Below are positions 20,001 to 28,498 of a stretch of 64,000 bases of DNA, piece after piece. The notes below the pieces were generated by a model. The model was not told where the DNA came from, did not search any database, and saw nothing but the letters and a program-made list of their open reading frames with translations. Made by a program: the position numbers and the translations under genes. Within the stretch, counting starts at the first letter, position 1. Each line of letters opens with the position of its first letter. This DNA is from Maioricimonas rarisocia (lineage in GTDB: Bacteria; Planctomycetota; Planctomycetia; Planctomycetales; Planctomycetaceae): assembly GCF_007747795.1 (NCBI RefSeq), contig NZ_CP036275.1:6130001-6194000 (forward strand), written 5' to 3'.

Positions 20001-20139
20001 CGTGCGAACTGGGAGGTAGGGAGTCAGGAATCAGGAAGTCGGAACCAGGATTTCGGGACGGATGGCGAGCCCTCGATGTGATTCACGGCGAGCCGCGGGC
20101 ATGACTCCCTGCCGGCCTCCGTTGTCAGCCAGAGGCGAG

Positions 20140-20159
20140 CCCCGAGCGCGAGCTCGGGG
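20140..20159. repeat. REP-like palindrome CCCCGAGC-N4-GCTCGGGG
   Basis: Perfect 8-base arms; same family as the copies at 7575 and 20544. It is part of a 658-base intergenic region (19934-20591) composed mainly of repeats. Confidence 0.7.
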
Positions 20160-20214
20160 GTCCCACGCGCGGCCGGGTAGCATGCTCGCCCCTTCCAGGG
20201 CGAGCGTAGGCCAA

Positions 20215-20350
20215 GGGTGCCACGGCTCTGTGAGCCGTGCGCCGCATGCAAAAGAAGAACCTGATCGGCAGCGTCGCGTGCCTGCCTTGCCGGGCTGCTC
20301 ACACATCTCTGCTTGAGAGCTCGCACACGACCTCCTGTTGCTGCGCCACC
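20215..20350 (+). repeat. dispersed repeat, direct copy A upstream of PEP-CTERM gene
   Basis: The segment from GGGTGCCACGGCTCTG through GCTGCGCCACC matches the segment at 21684-21820 (GGGTGCCTCGGCTCTG to GCTGCGCCACC) in the same orientation, with mismatches spread over about 137 bases. Both contain CGCATGCAAA and GTCGCACACGA-type words. The two copies bracket a PEP-CTERM gene. Confidence 0.75.
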
Positions 20351-20443
20351 CGTGAACCCGGACCTGGGCCATGGCGAATCTCGCATGGGGGCTCCCTGCC
20401 GGCGCAGATGACAACGACAGGCGAGCCCGGTCCGAGTGCGATT

Positions 20444-20469
20444 GGTGGGTTACGCTTCGCTAACCCACC
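20444..20469. repeat. perfect palindrome GGTGGGTTA-N8-TAACCCACC
   Basis: Nine-base arms around CGCTTCGC. Palindromes of this type, flanking a GCTTCGC core, recur in intergenic DNA of many bacteria as REP elements. A second palindrome, GGCAGGC-AGA-GCCTGCC, lies close by at 20488-20504. Confidence 0.8.
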
Positions 20470-20543
20470 CTGCATTCTCTGATGGGCGGCAGGCAGAGCC
20501 TGCCCTACGTTTCTGCAGGCCTCAGATGTCAGATCGAGGCGAG

Positions 20544-20563
20544 CCCCGAGCGTGAGCTCGGGG
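20544..20563. repeat. REP-like palindrome CCCCGAGC-N4-GCTCGGGG
   Basis: Third copy of this palindrome in the window, 29 bases downstream of the PEP-CTERM stop codon (gene on the minus strand). It could serve as its transcript-end hairpin, but no T-run is visible. Confidence 0.65.
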
Positions 20564-20591
20564 ATAGAAACGCCGCCAATACCCAGACGCG

Positions 20592-21257
20592 TCAGACGGA
20601 AGCGCCCTCCCGCTTCTCCCGGCTGCGGCGACGAATGGAAACCAATCCCGTCGCGCCGGCACCGATTCCGAACAGGGCAAGCGAGGACGGTTCTGGGACG
20701 GTGGCGACATGCGCCGGGCGAAAGCTCAGGTTGTCAATGACATGTGGTGGATTGGCAGCGGCGCTGGGGCCTTCGATGTCGATCCGAATTTCGTCAAAAC
20801 TTTGGAGCGGGTCCGAGTAGCCCAGATACACAATGCCACCCGTGGTTGAACCGAGAGTGGCTCCTTTCAAAAAGCCCCCACGATTGAAAAGCTGTATGTT
20901 CAGATTGTGCCAATCCTCCATGAGGATGTGAAACCCGAACGCCGTGACCTCCTCCTCGAAGTAGATCGTCGTGCCCGTGTTAGTGAGGCCGAAGCTGAAC
21001 GAATCGAGGTTCACATTACCTCCGCCGACGGCAGCGAACTCGCTCAGACTGGAATTCCCGAAGGCGTAATTGGCGAAGGACACTCCCTGGCTCGCCAGCT
21101 GATCGGTTGCCAGGCCCAGTGACTGCGATTCGAAATCAATCAGAACGTCGTGCGGCTGATCGAACCAGGACGGGTCGGTGATGATGCCCGCAGATACCTG
21201 TCCCCCCATGGCGAGCATCGCCGCCACGTACGTCACCGCTGATAAAGTGGCCCGCAT
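20592..21257 (-). CDS. PEP-CTERM sorting protein (hypothetical exoprotein)
   Basis: A 221-residue exported protein. The N-terminal signal (ATLSAVTYVAAMLAMGGQVSA) is followed by a beta-rich body (VLIDFESQSLGL, TTIYFEEEVTAFGFHILMEDW) that resembles secreted planctomycete proteins of unknown role. The C-terminus has the sorting signal VPEPSSLALFGIG, a hydrophobic span and a basic tail RRRSREK, so the protein should be processed by an exosortase and anchored or released at the cell surface. No exosortase gene is in the window. It is flanked by direct copies of a dispersed repeat. Confidence 0.85.
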   Translation of the reverse strand: MRATLSAVTYVAAMLAMGGQVSAGIITDPSWFDQPHDVLIDFESQSLGLATDQLASQGVSFANYAFGNSSLSEFAAVGGGNVNLDSFSFGLTNTGTTIYFEEEVTAFGFHILMEDWHNLNIQLFNRGGFLKGATLGSTTGGIVYLGYSDPLQSFDEIRIDIEGPSAAANPPHVIDNLSFRPAHVATVPEPSSLALFGIGAGATGLVSIRRRSREKREGASV

Positions 21258-21683
21258 TGTTTCACGTCTCCTGTGCTGCTGTGTGACTCAGAAATTGTGC
21301 TCCGCTGTCGTACCGGCCCCACCGTTTGAGTACCGGTCCGATAATCTACCATCCGGAGAATGCGGGCCATAGGTAGAACCGGACAGTCAGCGATTCGCCC
21401 TCAACGCCGGGAATATCGTGAGCCTTCAGCTTGCATCACAACAGCTCGCACAGGAACAATTCCTAACGAGAGATGTGCGCCCTGTGGGAAACGGTCGCAG
21501 GCGTACCGGCTGCCCGATGAAGACAGCTGACCGGCGTCGAAACGAGAAACGGGAGCGAAGTCACAGAGAAGGTCCAGGCGAGCCCGGAACGTGAGCACAG
21601 GTGTGCTGCGAGCAGCAACCGGAACGCGACGAACGTCGGATCCCCGGACGGCGCGCATCTTCGCAGGAAACCAGACGAAACGA
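21258..21683. other. intergenic region, mostly without recognisable signal
   Basis: This holds the upstream region of the PEP-CTERM gene and a degenerate run resembling other dispersed repeats (GGCGAGCCCGGAACGTGAGC at about 21568). No gene or strong promoter is seen. Confidence 0.45.
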
Positions 21684-21820
21684 GGGTGCCTCGGCTCTGC
21701 GAGCTGAGTGCCCGCATGCAAACGAAGATCGTCATCGGCAGGGTGGTATGCTTGCCCTGCAGGGCTGCACATTGATCGTTGCTTGCATGGTCGCACACGA
21801 TCTTCTGTGGCTGCGCCACC
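21684..21820 (+). repeat. dispersed repeat, direct copy B
   Basis: Partner of 20215-20350 in the same orientation. It ends 78 bases before the 3' end of the minus-strand TPR gene at 21899. Confidence 0.75.
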
Positions 21821-21898
21821 GGGAAGTGAAGCGTCGCCTCCAACGACAAGAGTGCTTTCCTCGCCTCTCAGGCCACGAACCTCGCCGCTTCGCTTCAA

Positions 21899-23080
21899 TC
21901 ACTGCCCCGCGAAGCATCCGAATCGGCTCTGCTCGAGCGAACGGATCAGTCTCTCTGCGACCGGTCCGCTGGCGACAGGATCCAGCTCACGCGCCGCCTC
22001 GGCATGCTGCCGGGCCCGCGAGGTCTGGTCATTCTCCTTGTAGAAGCGGGCCGCCAGCAGGTGATTGGCTGCGGTCGGCTGCAGTTCCACAAGCGACTCG
22101 TACGAAGCGGCTGCCTCGCGAAGTTGCCCCGTCTGATACTGCGCGAGTGCCATCCCCTTCAGCGCACTTGCCCGCCCGGCCCCGTTGCGACGATCCGGCT
22201 GAGCCGACCACGCCTCGAGCGCCTTCGAATACCACCGCAGGCTCTCGTCCCACTTCTCCTCGCGCTGACTGATCAGCCCGAGCGTATCCAGGGCAAGCGG
22301 CAGCGGTTGACCGGCCGTCGCCAGCGGGCGAAGCAACTCACGGGCCCGGTCCCGGCGATCCAGTTGCAGGCAGACGTTGACGTACTGTCCGACCTCGCCC
22401 AAGCTGCGGGGAGGATCGGCATGCTCGAGCGCCTCGGCAAGTCGCTCGCGTTGCTGTGTCAGCTCGGTCGTCAGCTCCGAAACCGGGCGGTCCTGCCATG
22501 TGGCTTCGGGAGCGATCCGCTGCAACCGGCCGGCGACCTCGGTGGCTTTCGCCACACGAGAATGTCCCAGTAGGTCATCCAGCTTCTCCTCCAGTCGCTG
22601 CACGACTGTCACGGTGTACAGCGTCGATGGAACGACCATCACCAGCAGGCAGAGCAGCACCGCCGCCGCGGGGGGAACGGTCATCGGTCGTCGGCCGCGA
22701 AGCTGTATGAGGACGCCAACCGGCAGCGACACAATCGCCATTGCGACCAGCGAATGGATCGCCACGTCCGCGAGAGAGATGCCGGCCGGCCCATGACCTG
22801 GCAGCTGTGCCAGCAGCACCGGCAGCAGTCCGACACCGGCCCCGGCAACGAACACGGCGGCGCGAGGCACACGCTGCATACAGACTGTTGCCGCGACGGC
22901 CAGCGGCAGGCTGCAGAGCAAATGGGCCGCCAGAAGGTCGGCCGGCACATCGAGGATCAGCAGCGGCACGCCGCCTCCCACCAGCGAAAGCACGACAGCC
23001 GCAAGCGACGCCAGCGCGAACAGCAGGCTGTTCTGCGGGTCGGCCGCTTGGGTCGGTTTCGCGGGAGCAGATTCAGGCAT
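21899..23080 (-). CDS. membrane protein with C-terminal TPR repeats
   Basis: A 393-residue protein starting MPESAPAKPTQ at 23080. About five hydrophobic segments occupy residues 20-180 (LLFALASLAAVVLSLVGGG, HLLCSLPLAVAATVCM, AVFVAGAGVGLLPVLLA, IHSLVAMAIVSLPVGVLI, AAVLLCLLVMVVPSTLY). A coiled-coil-like stretch and TPR-type helices follow (LALDTLGLISQREEKWDES, YSKALEAWSAQPDRR, YQTGQLREAAASYESLVEL, YKENDQTSRARQHAEAA). A longer frame upstream overlaps the neighbouring real gene and is not used. It is the last gene of the heptaheme operon, 32 bases behind the membrane protein. It may assemble or regulate the complex; the role is inferred from position only. Confidence 0.75.
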   Translation of the reverse strand: MPESAPAKPTQAADPQNSLLFALASLAAVVLSLVGGGVPLLILDVPADLLAAHLLCSLPLAVAATVCMQRVPRAAVFVAGAGVGLLPVLLAQLPGHGPAGISLADVAIHSLVAMAIVSLPVGVLIQLRGRRPMTVPPAAAVLLCLLVMVVPSTLYTVTVVQRLEEKLDDLLGHSRVAKATEVAGRLQRIAPEATWQDRPVSELTTELTQQRERLAEALEHADPPRSLGEVGQYVNVCLQLDRRDRARELLRPLATAGQPLPLALDTLGLISQREEKWDESLRWYSKALEAWSAQPDRRNGAGRASALKGMALAQYQTGQLREAAASYESLVELQPTAANHLLAARFYKENDQTSRARQHAEAARELDPVASGPVAERLIRSLEQSRFGCFAGQ

Positions 23081-23112
23081 CAGATCACTCAACGTCTGCC
23101 ATTCAGGCGAAC

Positions 23113-24141
23113 TCAGGCGGAGGCCGGCTGCGTCTTGCGGGGGGACTTCCAGATCATTCCGTCGTAGGCGTAGTGCAGGAAGGCGACCATCAGATTGAGC
23201 AGCAGCCAGGTCTCGAAGAAGCCCTGCTGCAACATCCAGTTCGTCGCCCCGAGCACCACGACAAATCCGAGCAGGTACAGTCCCCATCGTCGGGCCACCC
23301 GGCCGAACAGGTCCGCCCGATCCGCTCCACTGCGGGCAGACCAGGTGACGACCGCCAGGTACTCCACGGCATGAAACAGCGCCGACGCGAGGGCCAGTTG
23401 CAGCACCAGGGTTCGCTGCTGGAAGTGAACCGCCAGCAGCAGTGCCGTGAACAGCGTCATCACACTGGCTGTGTAGCAGAGACGGGGCAGCGTCACGTTC
23501 GCCGTTGGCAGGCAGGTCATCAGCACGATCGTGACCGGTACCGCCAGCATCATGATGTCGAGCGACTGTGCCGCTGTGGTGAGCCACTGCCAGTCCCAGC
23601 TCCAGCCGGCCACCCGTGCAGTGACGTACAGGATGAAGCCGCGAAACAGGATCACCTCCAGCCGGCGAAACGCAGCCGTCTTCGTTTGGGGATTCATCGC
23701 CCCCGCCTTGCGGGCGTAGATCCGTGCGATGCCGTGATGCTGCGACGCGAAGTGCCAGGCGTTCCACAGGTAATCGAGCGTCACCAGACAGGCGAGCGTG
23801 CCGGTGGATCCCTTTACGGCGAGACATCCGACGACGGCGATCAGCGCGATCAGACCGAATCGGAGCGGGCGCCCCTGCATCCGGGACGGGTCGCCTGCCA
23901 CCAGAAACAGCGTGATCCATCGGTGCGGCGTGGTGACGAAGAAGACCTGCCAGAACAGCAGACCGTCATGCACGTCACTGCCGCCCCACCAGTCGACCAG
24001 AAGGACGAGTGGCCAGAACAGATTCGCGACAAACAGCAGGTCGAACCAGGGTCCGATCAGATAGCCGCGTGCGGGTGCTGCCGGTCGGGCCTCGCTCGAC
24101 ACGTTCACCTTCGCCGGCGATGCGACGGTCGCAGTCGCCAT
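23113..24141 (-). CDS. polytopic membrane protein with conserved histidines
   Basis: A 342-residue integral membrane protein from MATATVAS at 24141. About nine hydrophobic segments can be seen between residues 28 and 330 (for example LIGPWFDLLFVANLFWPLVL and LIALIAVVGCLAV). Histidine-rich stretches lie in or next to membrane segments: TPHRWITLFL, WHFASQHHGIARIYARK, FHAVEYLAVVTW and a C-terminal HYAYDGMIWK. Such sites could ligate heme or metal. It starts one base after the heptaheme cytochrome's stop and lies in its operon, so a role as its membrane electron-transfer partner is plausible. I do not recognise a named family. Confidence 0.75.
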   Translation of the reverse strand: MATATVASPAKVNVSSEARPAAPARGYLIGPWFDLLFVANLFWPLVLLVDWWGGSDVHDGLLFWQVFFVTTPHRWITLFLVAGDPSRMQGRPLRFGLIALIAVVGCLAVKGSTGTLACLVTLDYLWNAWHFASQHHGIARIYARKAGAMNPQTKTAAFRRLEVILFRGFILYVTARVAGWSWDWQWLTTAAQSLDIMMLAVPVTIVLMTCLPTANVTLPRLCYTASVMTLFTALLLAVHFQQRTLVLQLALASALFHAVEYLAVVTWSARSGADRADLFGRVARRWGLYLLGFVVVLGATNWMLQQGFFETWLLLNLMVAFLHYAYDGMIWKSPRKTQPASA

Positions 24142-24142
24142 G

Positions 24143-25348
24143 TCAGTTCTCCTCCGTCGGTGTGGCGTTATCCCGGGCGCTCTCGGGTATGCGGATCCAG
24201 TGGTCGCGAAACGAGATGCCGCTCTGCCAGTCCACTTCCGGCATGTGACAGTCGATGCAGGTCCCCGTCGGCTCCACCGGACAGGGGACATCGTCCGGTG
24301 CCATGTGACATTGCAGGCAGGAGCGGGTGTAGTGCTGCGGCTCCGTCGCCACCTGGTCGTGTGGATCGTGGCACGCGGCACAGGCAAGCTGACCGGCCGA
24401 CTCCTGCCAGCAGCGGCTCAACTGCAGCCGGTGCGGCTGGAAGCGAACCGCTTCGTGCTCCGGCAGCGACGGATCGACCTGCTCGCTGGCGCGATGACAC
24501 TGGGCGCACAACTGAAACTCGACCTGCGGATCCTTCAGGTTGACCATCGGTTGCACACTCGCCGCGTCACCCATCCGGGCCGCCTCGACGTGCGCCTTGC
24601 GGGGACCATGACATCGCTCGCAGTCAATGTTCGGTTTGAAGTACTCGCGGGTCAGCGGTGCTCCACGCGGCGGTCCGAACGTCATATGGCACCCCAGGCA
24701 CGAAAGGACGTCTCCCCGGGTCATCGGTCGCCCGAAGCAGCCGGGATCACCGGGCCGAACCTTCGGCAGCCGTTCGTGACTGGGCGTCACGCCCAGCGCA
24801 CCGTCCGGTGCGAATGCGGTCCATCGCTGTTCAATCCCCGCGCGACCGTTAATCGCCACCGCCGTCTGCGCCCGCTGGCCGGAGCCGAGCAGCCACTGGA
24901 CCGGGATGCGCTGTTCGTCGGCACCGGTGCCGGTCGAGACGACGAAGCTGTCTCCCCGCATCGCAAAGCGGAACTCATCGAGCGTGAGCGGATCGCGGTA
25001 GCTCGTTCCGTCGAGTCGGCGGGCCAGGTTCGACTCCGCCATCAGGAAGGCGGTGTGCGAATGTCCCGAACGGGCGTGGGCCTCGAACGCCTCGGTGTGA
25101 CATTCGCGGCAGGCGTCGTTGCCCGCGAAATGGACCTTCAGCGTCGCCTGCCATCGCTCGGCTGCAGAACCTTCTGCGTTCGATGCATCGGGCCGGACAG
25201 CGCGCGACGAATGCGTCCGGCTCGGCACCGGACGCATTTCCGCTATGATGATCAGCGTCAGCAGAACGGTCAGGAGACCGAGGCCGGCGAATAACCACCG
25301 GCCGCGGCGAACAAGCCCTACTGAATGGGGGCGTCTTTCAGCTTCCAC
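24143..25348 (-). CDS. heptaheme c-type cytochrome, membrane-anchored
   Basis: A 401-residue protein with one N-terminal membrane anchor (GRWLFAGLGLLTVLLTLIII, residues 16-35) and a periplasmic domain carrying seven CxxCH motifs: CRECH (80-84), CLGCH (217-221), CERCH (243-247), CAQCH (281-285), CAACH (323-327), CLQCH (344-348) and CIDCH (364-368). The order and spacing, with a long heme-free stretch between the first two, resemble multiheme cytochromes of the NrfA/OTR/cytochrome c554 area, but the CxxCK site of nitrite reductase is absent. The GTG start at 25348 overlaps the upstream lipoprotein's stop by about 30 bases, pointing to translational coupling. It must need a cytochrome c maturation system encoded elsewhere. 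Confidence 0.92.
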   Translation of the reverse strand: MEAERRPHSVGLVRRGRWLFAGLGLLTVLLTLIIIAEMRPVPSRTHSSRAVRPDASNAEGSAAERWQATLKVHFAGNDACRECHTEAFEAHARSGHSHTAFLMAESNLARRLDGTSYRDPLTLDEFRFAMRGDSFVVSTGTGADEQRIPVQWLLGSGQRAQTAVAINGRAGIEQRWTAFAPDGALGVTPSHERLPKVRPGDPGCFGRPMTRGDVLSCLGCHMTFGPPRGAPLTREYFKPNIDCERCHGPRKAHVEAARMGDAASVQPMVNLKDPQVEFQLCAQCHRASEQVDPSLPEHEAVRFQPHRLQLSRCWQESAGQLACAACHDPHDQVATEPQHYTRSCLQCHMAPDDVPCPVEPTGTCIDCHMPEVDWQSGISFRDHWIRIPESARDNATPTEEN

Positions 25349-25731
25349 GTTCCGCCGACTTTCTGCAGCGTCCAGGTTTGCGTCGACGCCTGCAGTGCGG
25401 CATCCGACGATCCTTTCTGCGGCTTGTCCCCTGCCATGGAATTCACCATGCCGGGAATGATCTTCACATCCACCGTCGCCTCGTCGCCGGAAACCGAGGG
25501 TTCGCCGGCCACTTCGTAGGCGACGCTCGCGTACGGCGCCCGCTCGCCGGGAGTCGCTCCATCGACAAAGACCGAGGCGAACGCTTCATCCTGTCCGGCC
25601 GCGTCGTTCAGACCCGCGATCGCCGCGTTGATCTCCTGCGACTCACTCAGATCGGCATCCAGATCCTGACCGCAACCGGCAACGATTCCACCGGTTACGA
25701 TCAGGGCACATGCAATCAGAACACGATTCAT
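25318..25731 (-). CDS. small lipoprotein, first gene of heptaheme operon
   Basis: A 137-residue protein from MNRVLIACALIVTGGIVAGC at 25731 (lipobox IVAGC; an upstream ATG at 25764 gives an implausible longer N-terminus). The mature part has a folded look with PYASVAYEVAGEPSVSGDEATVDVKI and a C-terminal WTLQKVGGTWKLKDAPI, which recalls DUF4878/lumazine-like lipoprotein folds that end in a W-strand. Its 3' end overlaps the start of the heptaheme cytochrome. Function unknown; operon membership is the best clue. Confidence 0.7.
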   Translation of the reverse strand: MNRVLIACALIVTGGIVAGCGQDLDADLSESQEINAAIAGLNDAAGQDEAFASVFVDGATPGERAPYASVAYEVAGEPSVSGDEATVDVKIIPGMVNSMAGDKPQKGSSDAALQASTQTWTLQKVGGTWKLKDAPIQ

Positions 25732-25811
25732 GACTGTCCGTTCAATTTCACATTCGTTCAGCAATGAGAGTTCCGGATCACTGACGGCCGCCGTGGCGAC
25801 CGCAGCAGGAT

Positions 25812-26903
25812 TCAGAATTCGCTTACGGTTTCGCCGTTGAAGACGGTGTTCACCGCGTGCCAGGTTCCCAGATCGATGTTCTCGCTGACGAAGCGGACGG
25901 AACCGTCACCCAGCAGGGCGTTGACGCCACCGGTGTGGAAGCTTCGTGCCGAGGCCCAGACGTCGGCCGCGTCGTTGTCGGTTCCGCAGTACAGCGGATC
26001 ATCAACGTCAAGCGTGTCCTCGCAGGCGGCGATGCGATCGTCCTCGCGGGCATTGGGGCTGTACTTGGCCGAGAAGATGGTCGCTCCCATCGCGGGCGAC
26101 ATCCACACGCCGCGAATATCGCTGGCCGAATCGACAGCGATCACTTCGCTGACCGCCACGGTGTTGCTCATGCCGTCGACGAAATCGGAATCCCGGTGCC
26201 CCTTCCCCTGCTGCATGCGATCGTCCGAACCTCCCAGGGTTCCAACGACTTCTTCCTGCGGCAGGTACAGGGTGCGGAAGGCGCCGCGGGTTTCGGAATT
26301 CTCCCACGACAGCATGTCGTTGGTCCCCCAACTGGCGGCGTAGTTCCCCTTGGCCAGCGCTTCCAGGCCGTAGGTGCCGTCCGAGAAGAGGGTCCGAGTG
26401 GCGACGGCCGACGGGCAGACGTGGAACTTCAACGGCTTGCGGCCGACGTGACCGAAGGCGGCGGAGTACTCACAGTGGTCGGCCGGGTTGGCCGTATGCC
26501 CGCCGCGGAAGTCGTCGTGGCAGTCTGAGATGTTCTGCCACAGGGCCGGCTCTTCCATGAAGGGGAGCAGCATCGGCAGCCAGTGGAATCCGATTTCGTT
26601 CACGCCCGACTGCCAGCCGCCGGTCCGGTACCGGTTACCCGACTCATCGTAGTGCACCATGCCGGGAGGAAAGCTGCCGTGCGTGTCCAGGTGGTTGTGC
26701 AGAGCCAGCCCCATCTGCTTGAGGTTGTTCTTGCACTGGCTGCGGCGGGCTGCTTCACGAGCCTGCTGGACAGCCGGCAACAGCAGGGAAACCAGAATGG
26801 CGATGATCGCGATCACCACCAGCAGTTCGATCAGGGTAAAGCCGGCCCGCTTTTCTGCGCCGGCACGGTTTCGGGTGCGTTCCGAAGTACGGACGTTCAA
26901 CAT
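25812..26903 (-). CDS. DUF1559 protein with prepilin-type N-terminus
   Basis: A 363-residue planctomycete-type protein. After a short leader it has [20 protein letters not shown], a class III (type IV pilin-like) signal cut before Phe by prepilin peptidase, followed by [26 protein letters not shown]. The body carries the family's [17 protein letters not shown] and a C-terminal H-X9 type [20 protein letters not shown]. The first ATG before that signal is at 26903; a longer frame upstream is not coding. These pseudopilin-like proteins are abundant in planctomycetes, with unknown surface roles. The lipoprotein gene lies 81 bases downstream. Confidence 0.92.
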   Translation of the reverse strand: MLNVRTSERTRNRAGAEKRAGFTLIELLVVIAIIAILVSLLLPAVQQAREAARRSQCKNNLKQMGLALHNHLDTHGSFPPGMVHYDESGNRYRTGGWQSGVNEIGFHWLPMLLPFMEEPALWQNISDCHDDFRGGHTANPADHCEYSAAFGHVGRKPLKFHVCPSAVATRTLFSDGTYGLEALAKGNYAASWGTNDMLSWENSETRGAFRTLYLPQEEVVGTLGGSDDRMQQGKGHRDSDFVDGMSNTVAVSEVIAVDSASDIRGVWMSPAMGATIFSAKYSPNAREDDRIAACEDTLDVDDPLYCGTDNDAADVWASARSFHTGGVNALLGDGSVRFVSENIDLGTWHAVNTVFNGETVSEF

Positions 26904-27330
26904 GAGTGTTCCTCTCGATTGGTTCTGGCCCTGTCGGCACGTGGCCGAGGGACCGGTCTCGGGCAGCGCAGCCCATGCAGCAACCGGTCGCGATTGACGC
27001 TCGATAACACGTGATACGCCTGCGTCAGGACGCTCACGATGATTCACGACGGCCCACCAACTCTCGAACGATCGCGATGCTAACGCCGAAAATGAAGACA
27101 TCATGAAGGCCAGCCGAATTTCCGGCCCACTACGGCACAATCTCTGATATTCCCCGCAGAAGCTGACAGACCGATCAACGCAACCACACGTCCTGATGGA
27201 AGACGCGAGGCTGAGGGGCTTCCGCGCCTCCCCTGCGTGAAGTTTTCGAGAACATTGGTGTAACAGGTGGTTCGACGCTGCGCTGAACGGGGCGGAGACG
27301 ACTTTCATCCACTCACAGGGAGCATCCGCC
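26904..27330. other. divergent intergenic region without recognised feature
   Basis: A 427-base region upstream of the DUF1559 gene and of the small secreted protein. No clear promoter, hairpin with T-run or repeat was identified. An open frame on the minus strand is non-coding in look. Confidence 0.4.
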
Positions 27331-27741
27331 ATGCGTCATCTGATGATCATGCTTGCCGTGCCGCTGTGCAGTCTGCTGCTGACATCCCGTCCAGCGGACG
27401 CCGCCCCGAACTTCCTCCAGTGCACCTACAAGGTGCAGGTCGAGTACTGGTTCTGGGACAGCAACTACAGCTACTGGTCGACGGTGCTCGAAACGACCGA
27501 TCAGGACGAGGCCCAGCTGATGTACGACCTGCTGCTGTACGCGAAACAGAACGGCAATCTGAATGCTGTCGTGCCGAATCTGAACTGGAAGTACATCGCG
27601 GTCGACGTCCGGCTCAAGACCGAGTGCAGTTTCGCCATCGTGCCCTCGTTCTGGGAGTTGGTCGACATCGGTCCGATCACGCAGCTCACGCCGACGCTCG
27701 ATACCGGTTCCACACTCACCCGCAAGTCCGGCAAGGACTGA
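27331..27741 (+). CDS. small secreted protein of unknown function
   Basis: A 136-residue protein with a signal peptide ([21 protein letters not shown], cleavage near residue 25). The mature protein is rich in aromatic residues ([18 protein letters not shown]) and ends in [11 protein letters not shown]. It has two cysteines in the mature part. It is a single-gene unit: a good start context follows CAGGGAGCATCC, and a terminator follows. No family recognised. Confidence 0.7.
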   Translation: MRHLMIMLAVPLCSLLLTSRPADAAPNFLQCTYKVQVEYWFWDSNYSYWSTVLETTDQDEAQLMYDLLLYAKQNGNLNAVVPNLNWKYIAVDVRLKTECSFAIVPSFWELVDIGPITQLTPTLDTGSTLTRKSGKD

Positions 27742-27760
27742 CGCCAGTCGCGATCATTAC

Positions 27761-27821
27761 GGAGCCGCGCCGGTCCGCACCGTCAACATCCCCCCCGGCG
27801 GACGGTGCGGCTCCGATTTTT
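27761..27821 (+). terminator. Rho-independent terminator after small secreted protein
   Basis: GGAGCCGCGCC (27761-27771) pairs with GGTGCGGCTCC (27804-27814) with one wobble/mismatch; a second inner CCG/CGG stem closes the loop. GATTTTT follows at 27815-27821. It lies about 20 bases beyond the stop codon. Confidence 0.85.
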
Positions 27822-27948
27822 GAAAGGTGAGTCTCGAGAGACGAGAGCACGACGACAGAACGAAAGCCCGCCGGCCGCGACCGGTGGGCTGTTTCGCGTT
27901 CGACGTCAGGACCAGCACGAACCGCCAGCGCGTGGACCAACAGAGGGA

Positions 27949-28085
27949 ACCACGGAGTTGTCATGACGGTGCGTCGCCTTGGAGGATGAAGATGGGCGCC
28001 TTGCAGGGGACGCAGCCCAGGCGTGAGATGGGTGCCCGGGGTCGGAACGAGCGGAGCGAGTGGAGCCCCCGGAACCGTCTTGCCG
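27949..28085 (+). repeat. one-ended relative of the MITE-like element at 34871
   Basis: The segment begins ACCACGGAGTTGTCATGAC and follows the left 140 bases of the 34871-35161 element closely (shared GGCGCCTTGCAGGGGACGC and GGAACGAGCGGAGCGAGTGG). The matching right terminal inverted repeat is not found downstream, so this copy looks truncated. Confidence 0.75.
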
Positions 28086-28302
28086 GGTGAATGCGTGGTC
28101 CAGCTCAGCAGGGCCGGCTCCTGCAGGCCGTTGACCTGGAACGGGCCGGCCGGATGAATCCGGTCGTGCGGTCCTGCGTGACGACCACCAGGGCCGTCGG
28201 GTGCGTCGCGGCGAATCAGAGTGCGACGAACACATCGGTCAACGTCACGCGCTTCCGGAAGCCTCTGACGTACCGATCGCATGGCCCCCCCGAACGAACT
28301 GC

Positions 28303-28336
28303 GGATGGTGCGTCGCCTGCGGCGACGGCACCCTAC
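28303..28336. repeat. REP-like palindrome shared with the 182-bp array
   Basis: GGTGC, GTCGCC, TGC, GGCGAC, GGCACC form a hairpin and are followed by CCTAC. The same module is in every unit of the array at 7675-8956. Here it stands alone, 33 bases past the GATCGCATGG stretch. Confidence 0.75.
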
Positions 28337-28390
28337 ATTCCGTAACGAAACACTTGCGGGTCAGGCATCGCCTGGCGAACGCCAGCTCAC

Positions 28391-28432
28391 AACTCGGCTG
28401 GGGGCTCGCCTTCGGCTCGACCACCAGCCACC
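28391..28432 (-). repeat. inverted copy of dispersed repeat at 7607-7650
   Basis: The reverse complement of this segment reads GGGTGGCTGGTGGTCGAGCC and continues with CGAAGGCGAGCCCCCAGC, matching 7607-7650 nearly base for base. It lies 67 bases before the 3' end of the CehA-like gene at 28499. Confidence 0.65.
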
Positions 28433-28498
28433 CTGCCGGATGCCGGTTTCTCACGCCTCGCGTCTCGAGCCTCAAGCCTTACTCGCCACGCGGCCCTC

